Below are positions 26,283-34,964 of a stretch of DNA of 64,000 bases, piece by piece. The notes below the pieces were generated by a model. The model saw nothing but the letters and a program-made list of their open reading frames with translations. It searched no databases and was not told the DNA's origin. The stretch is taken from the NCBI RefSeq assembly GCF_016591975.1, contig NZ_AP024169.1, positions 2,953,001-3,017,000 on the forward strand. Direction: 5' to 3'. Origin of the DNA: Anaeromicropila herbilytica. Lineage in GTDB: Bacteria; Bacillota; Clostridia; Lachnospirales; Lachnospiraceae. The position numbers were made by a program, and so were the translations under genes. Positions within the stretch are counted from its first letter, which is position 1; the number at the start of each line of letters is the position of its first letter.

Positions 26283-27155
26283 TTAAATATTCTGTGATAA
26301 ATCCACATCAATAATTCCATTGTTATATTGGTATGCCCTTCTCTTCCATTCTTTCTGCCAATGTAATAGATCGTTTTGAGAAAATGGTTGAATCTGACTA
26401 CTGTCCACAAAATGAATGATATCCTCTGCTAATTTATTAAAAGTATCAATGGCTACCGATTTTGGATTAGCTTCATATAACGACATTGATTGTAGATAAC
26501 TATTCTTTATCGCAACCAAAGTGTCAAGATATGCTAAGACTTTAACATTTACTTTCCCCGCATAATCAGATAATAAAGCTTTCGTCTGAAACTCATCTGA
26601 AAAATTAACGATAACTCCTATATCATATTTCTTACTCTTACATTTTGTAATTCCGATTAATAAATTATTTGCAGTTGATAGCGAAGAGAACTCTCCAGTT
26701 GTTACAATCATACATTTGTTCATCACCCCATCACGTATTGGAAGAATAAAACCTGTACATGGTGTCTCACCTGCAATATCATAAAGGATATAATCTAATT
26801 GATATTTTTCAATAATATGTTGACTTTCAAGTAATTCATCTATATGGTGAATCCCTCTTGCAAGACATCCACTTCCCGGTTCAATACTACCTAATTCCAT
26901 AAGTAGAATTCCATTCTTACTCTTCATAATATAATCATCTAGCTGAATGTCATACAATGCACGATAACTTGGAAGAACAGGAGTAACTTCTGCATCACCT
27001 CGTAGTACAAGTGTGGAGCATAGACTTATATCATTTCCTATTTGAAGAACTCGATATCCCTTTTTATTTAGAGCTTCACTTAGGTTGGATACAATCACTG
27101 ATTTTCCAGTACCACCTTTACCCAAAAAACAAATTCTCTCTACCGTACTCTTCAT
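26283..27155 (-). CDS. Orphan NifH/BchL-like ATP-dependent reductase
   Basis: A 290-residue protein with the nitrogenase-iron-protein fold. The P-loop is GKGGTGKS (residues 12-19). IEPGSGCLARGI places Cys97 and Arg100, and YDIAGETPCTGFILPIRDG places Cys133. These correspond to NifH Cys97, Arg100 and Cys132, the cysteines that bridge a [4Fe-4S] cluster between two subunits. VTTGEFSSLSTANNLL matches the NifH segment before switch II. The DPK-type first switch is changed to NDISLCST, so it is divergent. No nifDK-like or other catalytic partner is encoded in the window. It has its own upstream region and ends 98 bases from the pot operon's first gene. Confidence 0.75.
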   Translation of the reverse strand: MKSTVERICFLGKGGTGKSVIVSNLSEALNKKGYRVLQIGNDISLCSTLVLRGDAEVTPVLPSYRALYDIQLDDYIMKSKNGILLMELGSIEPGSGCLARGIHHIDELLESQHIIEKYQLDYILYDIAGETPCTGFILPIRDGVMNKCMIVTTGEFSSLSTANNLLIGITKCKSKKYDIGVIVNFSDEFQTKALLSDYAGKVNVKVLAYLDTLVAIKNSYLQSMSLYEANPKSVAIDTFNKLAEDIIHFVDSSQIQPFSQNDLLHWQKEWKRRAYQYNNGIIDVDLSQNI

Positions 27156-27401
27156 TCTAGTTCATCTCCTTTCGTTCTATTGTAAGTGAATTCACCCTAC
27201 TTTATCCTCAATACATTACTCATCTAATTTATTGTGATTATTTCAACTTATGAATTACATTATTTTAACATTGAGTATAGTAGTTTTCATTTGTGGTGTC
27301 AACCTATTTTAACCATTTAATATATTAATTTTATATGTTTAGTGTGATTTAGAATTTCACACAATAAAACTCGCAAAAGTTCGCTCACGGTAGGTGAACA
27401 C

Positions 27402-27432
27402 AAAAAAATAGTTGCATACCAATTGCAACTAT
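27402..27432 (-). terminator. Intrinsic terminator of the cis-prenyltransferase gene
   Basis: ATAGTTGCA (27408-27416) pairs with TGCAACTAT (27424-27432) and leads into seven T on the minus strand (27402-27408). It lies 4 bases after the stop of the gene. Confidence 0.85.
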
Positions 27433-27435
27433 CTT

Positions 27436-28077
27436 TCAACCACCTAAAGTATTATCTTGTTGTTCGTACCATTTCATCGCACTATTAAAATCTTCCATCT
27501 TAAAATCAGGCCACATGCTATCAATTATATAAAAGTTTGAGTATACGCTTTGTACTGGTAAGAAACCTGACAGTCTTCTCATTCCACCCCACCTGATAAT
27601 AAGGTCCATTCTAGAAATATCTCTTGAGTGAAGACGTTCCATAATTCCTTTATTCTCATTTGATATAACATCTTTGCAATTCAGATCCCATTCCCATCCG
27701 TAATTCACAAGTAGATTAACTTTAATACCTCCACCATGAAAATCGGTACGTTTGCAATATGGTTTTAATTCTTCAGGAAATGATTTTGATACTGTGTTCC
27801 CTACTACTAATAATGATATGCTCTCTTGTCCCATTAATTGAACCGCTTCCACACAAGCCTTTGAAAATGCTTCCATCTGAATCTTTGGTCTCTTACAATT
27901 ATCCATGGTATAACCGTAAAAAGTAATTTCGCCTATCCCATAACTCATAGCTAATCTTAATACCTCGAGTCCGGGATTCAAGCCATAATGATACCCATCC
28001 TGCTTCTCATATCCTTCATTTAATGCCCATCTTCGATTACCATCTGGTATAATACCGATATGTTTTGGAATTTTAAT
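27436..28077 (-). CDS. Cis-prenyltransferase (undecaprenyl diphosphate synthase family), apparent ATT start
   Basis: UppS-family enzyme that condenses isopentenyl units. IPKHIGIIPDGNRRWA holds the catalytic Asp and lies upstream of the first standard start codon (TTG at 27981). DLIIRWGGMRRLSGFLPVQS and SNFYIIDSMWPDF are the C-terminal substrate motifs. The frame runs unbroken from a stop near 28121, but no ATG, GTG or TTG occurs before the catalytic motif. The best candidate is ATT at 28077, 9 bases after GAAGGA, giving 213 residues. The alternatives are a mutated start codon or a non-functional shortened protein from 27981. It is a divergent short form, so the product chain length is uncertain. 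Confidence 0.72.
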   Translation of the reverse strand: MKIPKHIGIIPDGNRRWALNEGYEKQDGYHYGLNPGLEVLRLAMSYGIGEITFYGYTMDNCKRPKIQMEAFSKACVEAVQLMGQESISLLVVGNTVSKSFPEELKPYCKRTDFHGGGIKVNLLVNYGWEWDLNCKDVISNENKGIMERLHSRDISRMDLIIRWGGMRRLSGFLPVQSVYSNFYIIDSMWPDFKMEDFNSAMKWYEQQDNTLGG

Positions 28078-28186
28078 AAAATCACATCCTTCAATGTTTT
28101 TATTATGTGAAACGCTTTACTTCACATTGCTCCCATATAGTATTAACTAGATATGATAAAGTAAACTTATTATTTATTAATTTTTA

Positions 28187-28960
28187 TTATTCCTTCACCC
28201 AATATTCCTCTCCAGACTTCGTTCTAACTAAAAAGCCATACTCTACGAGTGCTCTTCGAATATAAGGAAAATCCTCATAGATTCTTTTAAGTATTGTATT
28301 AATCTCTTGTTCTGAATACTTTTTACCTACTTTAAAATTCTTATTGATTTCATCAAGTACAATTAACTTTCTTTTCTCTCTTGATGGATACTCTTTTAAT
28401 GCACCATCTTTTTTAAAATAAGTTTCAAGTATTTTCTTCTTCTCATCTTCAGTTGTATTATAACGATCATCTATCATATTCGCAGTTTTATTTGCATCAC
28501 ATAATTTTGTATTCGCTAGAACATTGATGCCTTTTTGGCTCTTCGCTTCGAGTAATTCCATTAAAGCTAAGAATAGTTTTGCTTGTTTCTCTTTTTCTCG
28601 AAATTTAAAACGATAATTACGAATCGTAGATGCACTTATTCCTTTCTTTTCTGCTATTTCCTTATCCGATAACCCAAGCGCAAATAATTCGATTATATCA
28701 TGCTGAATCTCTGAAATACCAAGAAAAGTAGAATTCATGTTTAAAATATAATCTAGAACTGATTTGTGGTTTTCTTCTATATGAATTTCTACCATTTTTC
28801 TAGCGTCATAGAACTTTTCATTCCAAGGGTATATCTCACCCATAACATATTCTTGTCCACATAATAGACAGGTAACTTTTCCGTCAGCTTCCACGAAGCC
28901 ATTTTTAATCTCTTGATAAGACGCATTCCAAAACAGTTCATTTTGATTTTTATTTTCCAT
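28187..28960 (-). CDS. LuxR-type HTH and DUF2087 transcriptional regulator
   Basis: A 257-residue protein. The N-terminal part has a possible zinc pair (TCLLCGQEY) and a later His (HIEENH). A helix-turn-helix of LuxR type follows at about 90-125 (ALGLSDKEIAEKKGISAST). The C-terminal part (about 185-255) matches DUF2087, with EYPSREKRKLIVLDEI, YSEQEINTILKRIYEDF and RRALVEYGFLVRTKSG. It probably binds DNA; ligand and targets are unknown. It lies upstream of the cis-prenyltransferase on the same strand, with about 110 bases between. Confidence 0.75.
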   Translation of the reverse strand: MENKNQNELFWNASYQEIKNGFVEADGKVTCLLCGQEYVMGEIYPWNEKFYDARKMVEIHIEENHKSVLDYILNMNSTFLGISEIQHDIIELFALGLSDKEIAEKKGISASTIRNYRFKFREKEKQAKLFLALMELLEAKSQKGINVLANTKLCDANKTANMIDDRYNTTEDEKKKILETYFKKDGALKEYPSREKRKLIVLDEINKNFKVGKKYSEQEINTILKRIYEDFPYIRRALVEYGFLVRTKSGEEYWVKE

Positions 28961-29094
28961 TGCTATTCCTACTTTCTTTTTAGGTATTTTTATTATTATT
29001 TTATCATCTGATCTTGATTATATCTAGTATTTAATAAACATTTCTTTCTATTGTCTATTTTTATACTAAGAAAGATATGGTTCAATAATACAGC

Positions 29095-29130
29095 AAAAGA
29101 GACTACCATTTAACTTCGGTAATCTCTTTT
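29095..29130 (-). terminator. Terminator-like hairpin downstream of dapA
   Basis: AAAAGAGACTACC (29095-29107) pairs with GGTAATCTCTTTT (29118-29130) with one G-T pair. It lies 67 bases after the dapA stop. The T-tracts are within the stem, so it could work in both directions. Confidence 0.65.
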
Positions 29131-29196
29131 AAATAAGCTCGATATTATAGGTATTAAATAAAGTTCTATAATAAAGAGCTTTGAACTTTTATTTTA

Positions 29197-30111
29197 TTAA
29201 TATATTTTCACTAGCTCTTTCTCTTTGATGATTTCATATTTCTTCATAACAGTTAATAATTTATCTTTTTGTATTTCTTCAAGATCACATAATGGTAGTC
29301 TACAACTTCCAACTTGATATCCCATAAAATTAAGCGCTTGCTTTACTGGAATAGGATTAACATCCATGAAGAGTGCTTGAATTAATTCTTTATACTTTTC
29401 TTGTAATTCTCTACTCTTCATTTTATCTCCGTCCAAAAAGCTTTGGCATATATCATGTGTCTCTTTTGGTAAAACATTAGATAATACAGAAATAACTCCC
29501 TTGCCACCAAGTTCTAATACATCTGTTATCTGATCGTCATTTCCAGAGTATATAGTAAGTCTATCCCCACATAATGAGATTACTTCTTCAACTTGACGAA
29601 GATTTCCACTTGCTTCTTTTGCAGCTACAATCGTATCAATTTTACTTAAGGTTGCATATGTGTCTGGCAGAATATTAACGCCTGTTCTTGAAGGAACATT
29701 ATATAAAATAATAGGTAAGTCTGTAGCCTTCGCGCAAGTTTCGTAATGTTTCACTAATCCTCTTTGTGAGGTTTTATTATAGTATGGTGTTACATGTAAT
29801 AATGCATCTGCACCAAGTTTCTTTGCTTCTTTGGACATCATTACTGCATGAGCTGTATTATTACTCCCAACACCTGCTATTACTGGAATCCTTTTATTCA
29901 CATAATTTACTGCATACTCTACTACTTTTAAGTGTTCTGGATCCTCTAAAGTAGCAGACTCCCCAGTTGTTCCTGTAACTACAATTGCATCTGTTTTATT
30001 ATTTATCTGAAACTCTAAAAGTTCTCCTAATACATCGAAATTAACGGAACCATCTTCATTCATTGGTGTTATTATAGCAACTCCTGCTCCTGAAAATATT
30101 AACTCTTTCAT
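29197..30111 (-). CDS. dapA: 4-hydroxy-tetrahydrodipicolinate synthase
   Basis: Condenses pyruvate and aspartate semialdehyde in lysine and diaminopimelate synthesis. A class I aldolase-fold protein of 304 residues: GVAIITPMNEDGSVNF, the pyruvate-binding TGTTGESATL, the catalytic Tyr in YNVPSRTGVN and the Schiff-base Lys in VAAKEASGNL. It stands alone, with an intrinsic hairpin downstream and a 220-base upstream region. There are no other lysine genes nearby. No lysine riboswitch pattern was evident in the upstream stretch. Confidence 0.93.
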   Translation of the reverse strand: MKELIFSGAGVAIITPMNEDGSVNFDVLGELLEFQINNKTDAIVVTGTTGESATLEDPEHLKVVEYAVNYVNKRIPVIAGVGSNNTAHAVMMSKEAKKLGADALLHVTPYYNKTSQRGLVKHYETCAKATDLPIILYNVPSRTGVNILPDTYATLSKIDTIVAAKEASGNLRQVEEVISLCGDRLTIYSGNDDQITDVLELGGKGVISVLSNVLPKETHDICQSFLDGDKMKSRELQEKYKELIQALFMDVNPIPVKQALNFMGYQVGSCRLPLCDLEEIQKDKLLTVMKKYEIIKEKELVKIY

Positions 30112-30278
30112 ATCAAACTCCCATCTGTCGCTTTGACGACCTATTAATCAAGTACAAAACATCATTCTATTGTTCTCTTATTAATTCATTATAATCACAT
30201 TATATCCAAAGTATAGTATAAAAAATGGCCTATTTATTGCAAATAGTGCTAACGTCACTTCTACCGCATATTAAATCA

Positions 30279-30321
30279 TAAAAAATAGGAAAGGATTCAA
30301 ACATTGCCTTGAATCCTTTCC
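30279..30321 (-). terminator. Intrinsic terminator of the lytic transglycosylase gene
   Basis: GGAAAGGATTCAA (30288-30300) pairs perfectly with TTGAATCCTTTCC (30309-30321) and leads into a T run on the minus strand, 13 bases after the stop. Confidence 0.88.
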
Positions 30322-30333
30322 CTTTTTATATAA

Positions 30334-31176
30334 TTAATTATTTGAATTTATTAGATTAACCACAGGCAAACTATAACTCAATTGCTTCGATGCATAATAG
30401 GATGAGTTATTTTCACTGTCTGATTTTTTTTGATCTTCTAAGAATTGTGTTAAAAATCTTAAATAATCATCATAAGTAAAGCTATCATCTAAACTACCAG
30501 AATCATCTGTTTGTGCGTATACTGGCTCATCATCATTCGAATATGTGATGATACCGTCATGATTATAGTATACACCGTTAGAATTACTCGTACTACTTGA
30601 TGGAATAGAATTATTTGTAGTATTCGTAGTATTAGAATTATCTCTATTTGTACTTGTATCGATATTACTACTTGATCCAGAAGTGTCGGTACCTTTCATA
30701 AATCCTAATACTTTCTTTACATAATTCTGTGTTTCTTTAAATGGAGGTATACCACCATATTTTGCAACATTCCCGCTACCTGCATTATATGCAGCAACTG
30801 CTAATTTTGTATTACCATTATATTTCTTCAAAAGGGAGGATAGGTATTTAGCTCCACCCATAATGTTTTGCTCTGCATCAAAAGAATCAGAAACACCTAA
30901 GCTTCTTGCAGTAGCTGGCATAAGTTGCATTACACCCTGTGCACCACAGCAGGACACTGCTTTTGCATTAAAATTAGATTCTGTTCTTCCAACTGCCTTT
31001 AATAATTCAACAGGTATATTATATTTTGCTGCTGCTTTATCAAAAATCTTATCCATTGAGCTTGATTCACCTAAATAAGAATCAAAACTTGCTCCAGATG
31101 TCTTCATTGCTCTACTAGATTTTGCTTGTATATTTGATTTATGATCAATATTTGATACTTGATTTATTGACGACAT
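30334..31176 (-). CDS. Lytic transglycosylase (SLT domain)
   Basis: Cleaves peptidoglycan glycan strands. The SLT domain spans about residues 42-150, with the catalytic Glu in AVGRTESNFN, then GAQGVMQLMPATARSLGV and AAYNAGSGNVAKYGG. Residues 1-40 are polar, with no signal peptide. Residues about 165-240 are a Ser/Thr/Asn/Asp-rich low-complexity linker, and the C-terminus is helical. The missing signal peptide suggests non-Sec export, for example through a flagellar-type route, or association with another secreted machine; that is inference. It is monocistronic. Confidence 0.85.
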   Translation of the reverse strand: MSSINQVSNIDHKSNIQAKSSRAMKTSGASFDSYLGESSSMDKIFDKAAAKYNIPVELLKAVGRTESNFNAKAVSCCGAQGVMQLMPATARSLGVSDSFDAEQNIMGGAKYLSSLLKKYNGNTKLAVAAYNAGSGNVAKYGGIPPFKETQNYVKKVLGFMKGTDTSGSSSNIDTSTNRDNSNTTNTTNNSIPSSSTSNSNGVYYNHDGIITYSNDDEPVYAQTDDSGSLDDSFTYDDYLRFLTQFLEDQKKSDSENNSSYYASKQLSYSLPVVNLINSNN

Positions 31177-31396
31177 ATCATTTATCTCTCCTTATATCCC
31201 CTATTTATTGCTCCCATTGTTATCATTTAAGCTATTTGATTGTGTTCACTTTTTATTATAATACATATCGACATAATATTGCAATTATTTATATTTTTTT
31301 ATTTTATTTTATTTTTTTATTTATTTTAACAATTTTAGATTCTTAGCAATCCGTCAAATGATTAAATCATATATTACTCATTTGACGGTATAACCA

Positions 31397-31867
31397 TCAG
31401 ATTGCTTCAATATCTAGTAATTTCTTCTTCTTATCTAAGCCACCAGCATAACCTACCAGTTTTCCATTCGCGCCAATAACACGATGACAAGGAATGATAA
31501 TTGGGATTGGATTTTTATTATTTGCATTTCCAACTGCTCTGGAAGCTTTTTCATTGCCAATGAAGGTTGCAATCTCCTTATAACTTCTCGTTTCACCATA
31601 TGGTATGTCCCTAAGTGCATTCCATACTTTCTTTTGAAATTCTGTTCCCTCTGGTGAAATTGATAATTCAAATTTTGTTCTCGTACCACTAAAATATTCA
31701 AGTAGTTGTTGATATGCTTCCTGTATAATAGGAGTCTCCCGTTTTTCTTCAAAGTTTTTCTCTATATACTCATTTTCATCGCAAAACAGAATATGCGTAA
31801 TTGTTTCTTCCCTTGACTTTAGCAATAGATCTCCTATTTTTGTATGATAAATATAATAATATATCAA
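31397..31867 (-). CDS. ogt: Methylated-DNA-protein cysteine methyltransferase
   Basis: Repairs O6-alkylguanine by transferring the alkyl group to its own cysteine. IPIIIPCHRVIGANGKLVGY holds the active PCHRV motif, and GTEFQKKVWNALRDIPYGET is the DNA-binding helix region. At 156 residues it is the single-domain Ogt type. It ends in WxGG-like YAGGLDKKKKLLDIE. A hairpin (31351-31388) starts 8 bases after the stop, but without a clear T-tail. It follows the alcohol dehydrogenase gene by 31 bases in the downstream direction. Confidence 0.92.
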   Translation of the reverse strand: MIYYYIYHTKIGDLLLKSREETITHILFCDENEYIEKNFEEKRETPIIQEAYQQLLEYFSGTRTKFELSISPEGTEFQKKVWNALRDIPYGETRSYKEIATFIGNEKASRAVGNANNKNPIPIIIPCHRVIGANGKLVGYAGGLDKKKKLLDIEAI

Positions 31868-31898
31868 TGCATTCTCCTTGTATTAAGCGGACTATTTT

Positions 31899-33005
31899 TT
31901 AGGATAGTCCAAAAGATTTTTTATAAATATCTAATATCACGTTTTCATCTGGTTCTACACTTGAATTTTTAATATTTTTTGCTTTTATAGCAATCGAAGT
32001 ATACTTCTTCATTTCTTCCATTGTAATCTCTTCTTTATCTCCAAATAATTGATTCATTAATATTTGAAATTCTTCTACTGACGTTAAATTCATGGCTTTT
32101 AACATCGTATCAATTAACTCTGGCTTTGCCTTTTGTACGAATTCTAAAAATCCACCTAATAATAACCCATTTGCGCGACCATGATCAACATCTTTGAAAT
32201 AAGTTAAAGAATAGCCCATTGAATGTACTGCAGTTGTTCCAGTATGTGCAATTACAATTCCAGCCAACATCGAACCATATAATAATTTTTCCCTAGCAAC
32301 TCTTGAGACCTTCTCACTTCTCAATTCTTCGAAACAAGAGGCAATATTTTGAATACTTTCTATAGCGATTGCATTCGTAAGTGCGGTTGCTCTGACCGAT
32401 ATCATTCCTTCCACCGCATGTGATAGAGCATCAATTGCTGTATTTATAGTTGTTGTGATAGATAAAGAATCCATGTATTTAGCGTCTAAAAAAGACACGG
32501 TTGGAAATAAATATGGCGATGAGATGCTTGTCTTTGTCTCAGCCTTATCATTTGTCAATATTGAATATTGTGTCACCTCTGAACCTGTACCAGCAGTTGT
32601 TGGAACAAAAGCCATTGGTAACACTTTATCCGATATATTCCCACCAAAGATCTCATCTTCTTTAATATCTTGGCACGCTAATAAAGCAATCGCTTTCCCA
32701 GCATCCATAGGAGATCCTCCACCAATAGCAATAATAAATTCAACATTATTATCTCTCGCAATTTTAGCACCCTCATATACGCAAGTAACAGTTGGATTAC
32801 TCCTTACTTTATCATAAATAACATAATCTATTTTCACCAATTCTAAAGTCTTTATTATATCATCCAAAGATCCATTCATTTTTGCTGAATGAGCTCCTGT
32901 TACAATTAGTGCTTTCCTACCTAACTTTGTAAATTCCATCTCATTCTGTGAGATGCAGTCCTCTCCCATAATTACTTTTGTTGGCATATAAAAATTTAAG
33001 TTCAT
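31899..33005 (-). CDS. Iron-containing alcohol dehydrogenase
   Basis: A 368-residue group III (Fe-type) dehydrogenase. The nucleotide-binding part has VTGAHSAKMNG and GGGSPMDAGKAIAL. The metal site is made of an Asp and three His in DALSHAVEG, TAVHSMGYSLT and DVDHGRANG. The family covers butanol, 1,3-propanediol and lactaldehyde dehydrogenases, and the substrate cannot be fixed from sequence. It has a pseudoknot-like leader upstream and ogt downstream. Confidence 0.88.
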   Translation of the reverse strand: MNLNFYMPTKVIMGEDCISQNEMEFTKLGRKALIVTGAHSAKMNGSLDDIIKTLELVKIDYVIYDKVRSNPTVTCVYEGAKIARDNNVEFIIAIGGGSPMDAGKAIALLACQDIKEDEIFGGNISDKVLPMAFVPTTAGTGSEVTQYSILTNDKAETKTSISSPYLFPTVSFLDAKYMDSLSITTTINTAIDALSHAVEGMISVRATALTNAIAIESIQNIASCFEELRSEKVSRVAREKLLYGSMLAGIVIAHTGTTAVHSMGYSLTYFKDVDHGRANGLLLGGFLEFVQKAKPELIDTMLKAMNLTSVEEFQILMNQLFGDKEEITMEEMKKYTSIAIKAKNIKNSSVEPDENVILDIYKKSFGLS

Positions 33006-33009
33006 ATTT

Positions 33010-33100
33010 TCACCATTCTAAGGAAGCTACCTTCCTTTTGCCTTATAAAAGAGATTGTTAACATCACTTTGTGGCATACCTTTCTATTATTTTCTTATAA
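33010..33100 (-). promoter_or_regulatory. Predicted pseudoknot leader element, copy 2 (before Fe-ADH), degenerate
   Basis: On the minus strand AGAAAGGTATGCCACAAAGTG matches the conserved loop of the other copies. A later TAAGGCA can pair with TGCC only. The enclosing stem is weak here (GTTA/TAAC). It ends near GGAAGGTAGCTTCC, a small palindrome just before the gene. It appears to be a decayed member of the family. Confidence 0.4.
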
Positions 33101-33180
33101 CTTCTATTAACTATATAAAACATCTTATAATACTGCGCCAATCAATCATCTATATCGGATTCAATAAACATATATTCTAA

Positions 33181-33825
33181 TTATATCTCTAGTGCATTAT
33201 AATAGAATTCTTTTAATCTTCGATTGCGTTGCTCTTTTCTCTGTTCCAGTTCACAATCGTTAATTCCATACGCTGATTCATCCATGTCCATATAATATTT
33301 TCCTGTTCGTTCGTCTACTGATAGACTATTTAATGGCCATCCTGGTGTTCTATTACGATGCGGCTTATCAACTATTAGAAAAGAATACACTTCGGCAGTT
33401 TCATCATCATCCATATATTCATAAATATGATTTTCATCTATTACTATGGAAAAACCAGTATAATAACTGCAGCGTATTGATCCTCCGTTTAAACTAGCAA
33501 TTTCACTATAATGTTCTATCATTTCTTCATCTGTTAATTCTTTTCCATTAACTCTACGCACATAGATACCTGGTTGTCTACAATCATCCTTTGGCATTCC
33601 ATAAAAATATAGCCCCGAATCCATAGAAGTAACAATTAATCCTGTTTCTCTATGATAAGCAAGTGCCTTAATTGTAGCATTTTGAATTGGCGTTGCACCA
33701 GATTCTTGTACATTCAATGAGATGTTCACATCATTCGAAGATAATATGTTAACATTAGTTCCTTTTAGGATTTTTTCTATATCTCCAACTTTATTTAGAT
33801 TTGATGTTCCAACTAAAATTTCCAT
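33181..33825 (-). CDS. HAM1/RdgB-like non-canonical purine NTP pyrophosphatase
   Basis: Family members hydrolyse ITP and XTP to keep them out of nucleic acids. The N-terminus LVGTSNLNKVGDIEKIL resembles the RdgB/HAM1 TxNxxK motif. VQESGATPIQNATIKALAY carries the ExGxTFxENAxxKA-type motif, and TSMDSGLYF the catalytic acidic region. It diverges from standard RdgB in the second half (ETAEVYSFLIVDKPHRNRTP) and is slightly long at 214 residues, so the substrate may differ. I chose ATG at 33825 (MEILVGT) with GGAG in front; the frame extends 7 codons further upstream. It is 41 bases downstream of the ROK kinase. Confidence 0.72.
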   Translation of the reverse strand: MEILVGTSNLNKVGDIEKILKGTNVNILSSNDVNISLNVQESGATPIQNATIKALAYHRETGLIVTSMDSGLYFYGMPKDDCRQPGIYVRRVNGKELTDEEMIEHYSEIASLNGGSIRCSYYTGFSIVIDENHIYEYMDDDETAEVYSFLIVDKPHRNRTPGWPLNSLSVDERTGKYYMDMDESAYGINDCELEQRKEQRNRRLKEFYYNALEI

Positions 33826-33866
33826 ATACACTCCATTCCTAGTCACGAATTCTCTTTAGCTATTAT

Positions 33867-34739
33867 TTACTCACTTAATTTCCTACGTATTAACTCCAAA
33901 CAACCAAGAATACCTTGATCTCCAGCCAAACTTTCTGGAATAATATATTTATCAATCCTTGCTAATTCCTTGGTATCTAAATATCCTCCAAGCAGCTTAA
34001 TCACCTTACTTCGAATCATTGGAAGCAGTTTTGAAACATGCATTACCCCACCTCCAAGTATTATTTTACGTGGGGATAAGATTAAGATATACTGAACGAT
34101 TGCTTGCGCAATATAGTAAGCCTCTAACTGCCACACTTCCTCCTTTTGCGCTAATTCTTCTGCTTTCTGATTCCATCTTTCTTCAATTGCAGGACCAGAT
34201 GCTAACCCTTCGAAGCAATTATCGTGAAAAGGACATTTCCCATGATAAACATCATCTTTATGTCTTGTAATAAGAATATGTCCACCTTCTGGATGTAGCA
34301 TTCCATTGAGCAAATGACCATTTACATAGATTCCTATTCCTATGCCTGTTCCTACAGTAATATATACTACAGGATCTAGATCTTTTGCGCACCCATATGT
34401 TACTTCGCCAAGTACCGAGCTATTAACATCCGTATCTATTGCAACCGGAATATGTAGTGCTCTCTCTAATACTCCAACAATATCATATTGATTCCATGCT
34501 AATTTAGGACTTTTCAATATATGCCCATATGTTTCTGACTTTGGATTAAGATCAATTGGTCCGAAGCTCCCTACTCCTAGTCCTTCAATTTTCTTTGTCT
34601 GGAAATAGTCAATAATACTATTCATAGTTTCTTCTGGTGTTTTTGTTGGAATAACAACTTTATCAGTAATATTACCTTGATTATCTCCAACTGCACAAAC
34701 CATCTTAGTACCACCAGCCTCTAAGGCTCCTAATATCAT
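33867..34739 (-). CDS. ROK-family sugar kinase (fructokinase type)
   Basis: A 290-residue kinase. ALEAGGTKMVCAVGD is the phosphate-binding loop. DTDVNSSVLGE provides the catalytic Asp. TVGTGIGIGIYVNGHLL is the second nucleotide motif, and GHILITRH...CPFHDNCFEGLASGPA gives the HxxxxxxxCxxHxxCxE-type zinc site that marks fructokinase-like ROK proteins. It phosphorylates a hexose, likely fructose, at O6. It is probably co-transcribed with the HAM1-like gene. Confidence 0.85.
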   Translation of the reverse strand: MILGALEAGGTKMVCAVGDNQGNITDKVVIPTKTPEETMNSIIDYFQTKKIEGLGVGSFGPIDLNPKSETYGHILKSPKLAWNQYDIVGVLERALHIPVAIDTDVNSSVLGEVTYGCAKDLDPVVYITVGTGIGIGIYVNGHLLNGMLHPEGGHILITRHKDDVYHGKCPFHDNCFEGLASGPAIEERWNQKAEELAQKEEVWQLEAYYIAQAIVQYILILSPRKIILGGGVMHVSKLLPMIRSKVIKLLGGYLDTKELARIDKYIIPESLAGDQGILGCLELIRRKLSE

Positions 34740-34904
34740 ACATTTCCTCCGTTCCTTCTGCCATTATCATATTTCTTGAATTCTAGGATTCTAAAATTCA
34801 TTATATATTTGACTATTTTTTTACTATTAACTTATTTTATCTCACACTTCTCGTCAATTCAATCCTATTTTACAAAGATGTATTTATCCATTTCACATCA
34901 TGAA

Positions 34905-34937
34905 GCTAAAAAAGAGCTAGCAAAAGCTAACTCTTTT
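34905..34937 (-). terminator. Intrinsic terminator of the KimA-like gene
   Basis: AAAAAGAGCTAGC (34909-34921) pairs with GCTAACTCTTTTT (34925-34937). It has a short AAAA-type loop and lies 28 bases downstream of the stop. T-tracts are present on both sides. Confidence 0.85.
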
Positions 34938-34964
34938 TAGTAGAAAATTATTATTTCTTTATCA

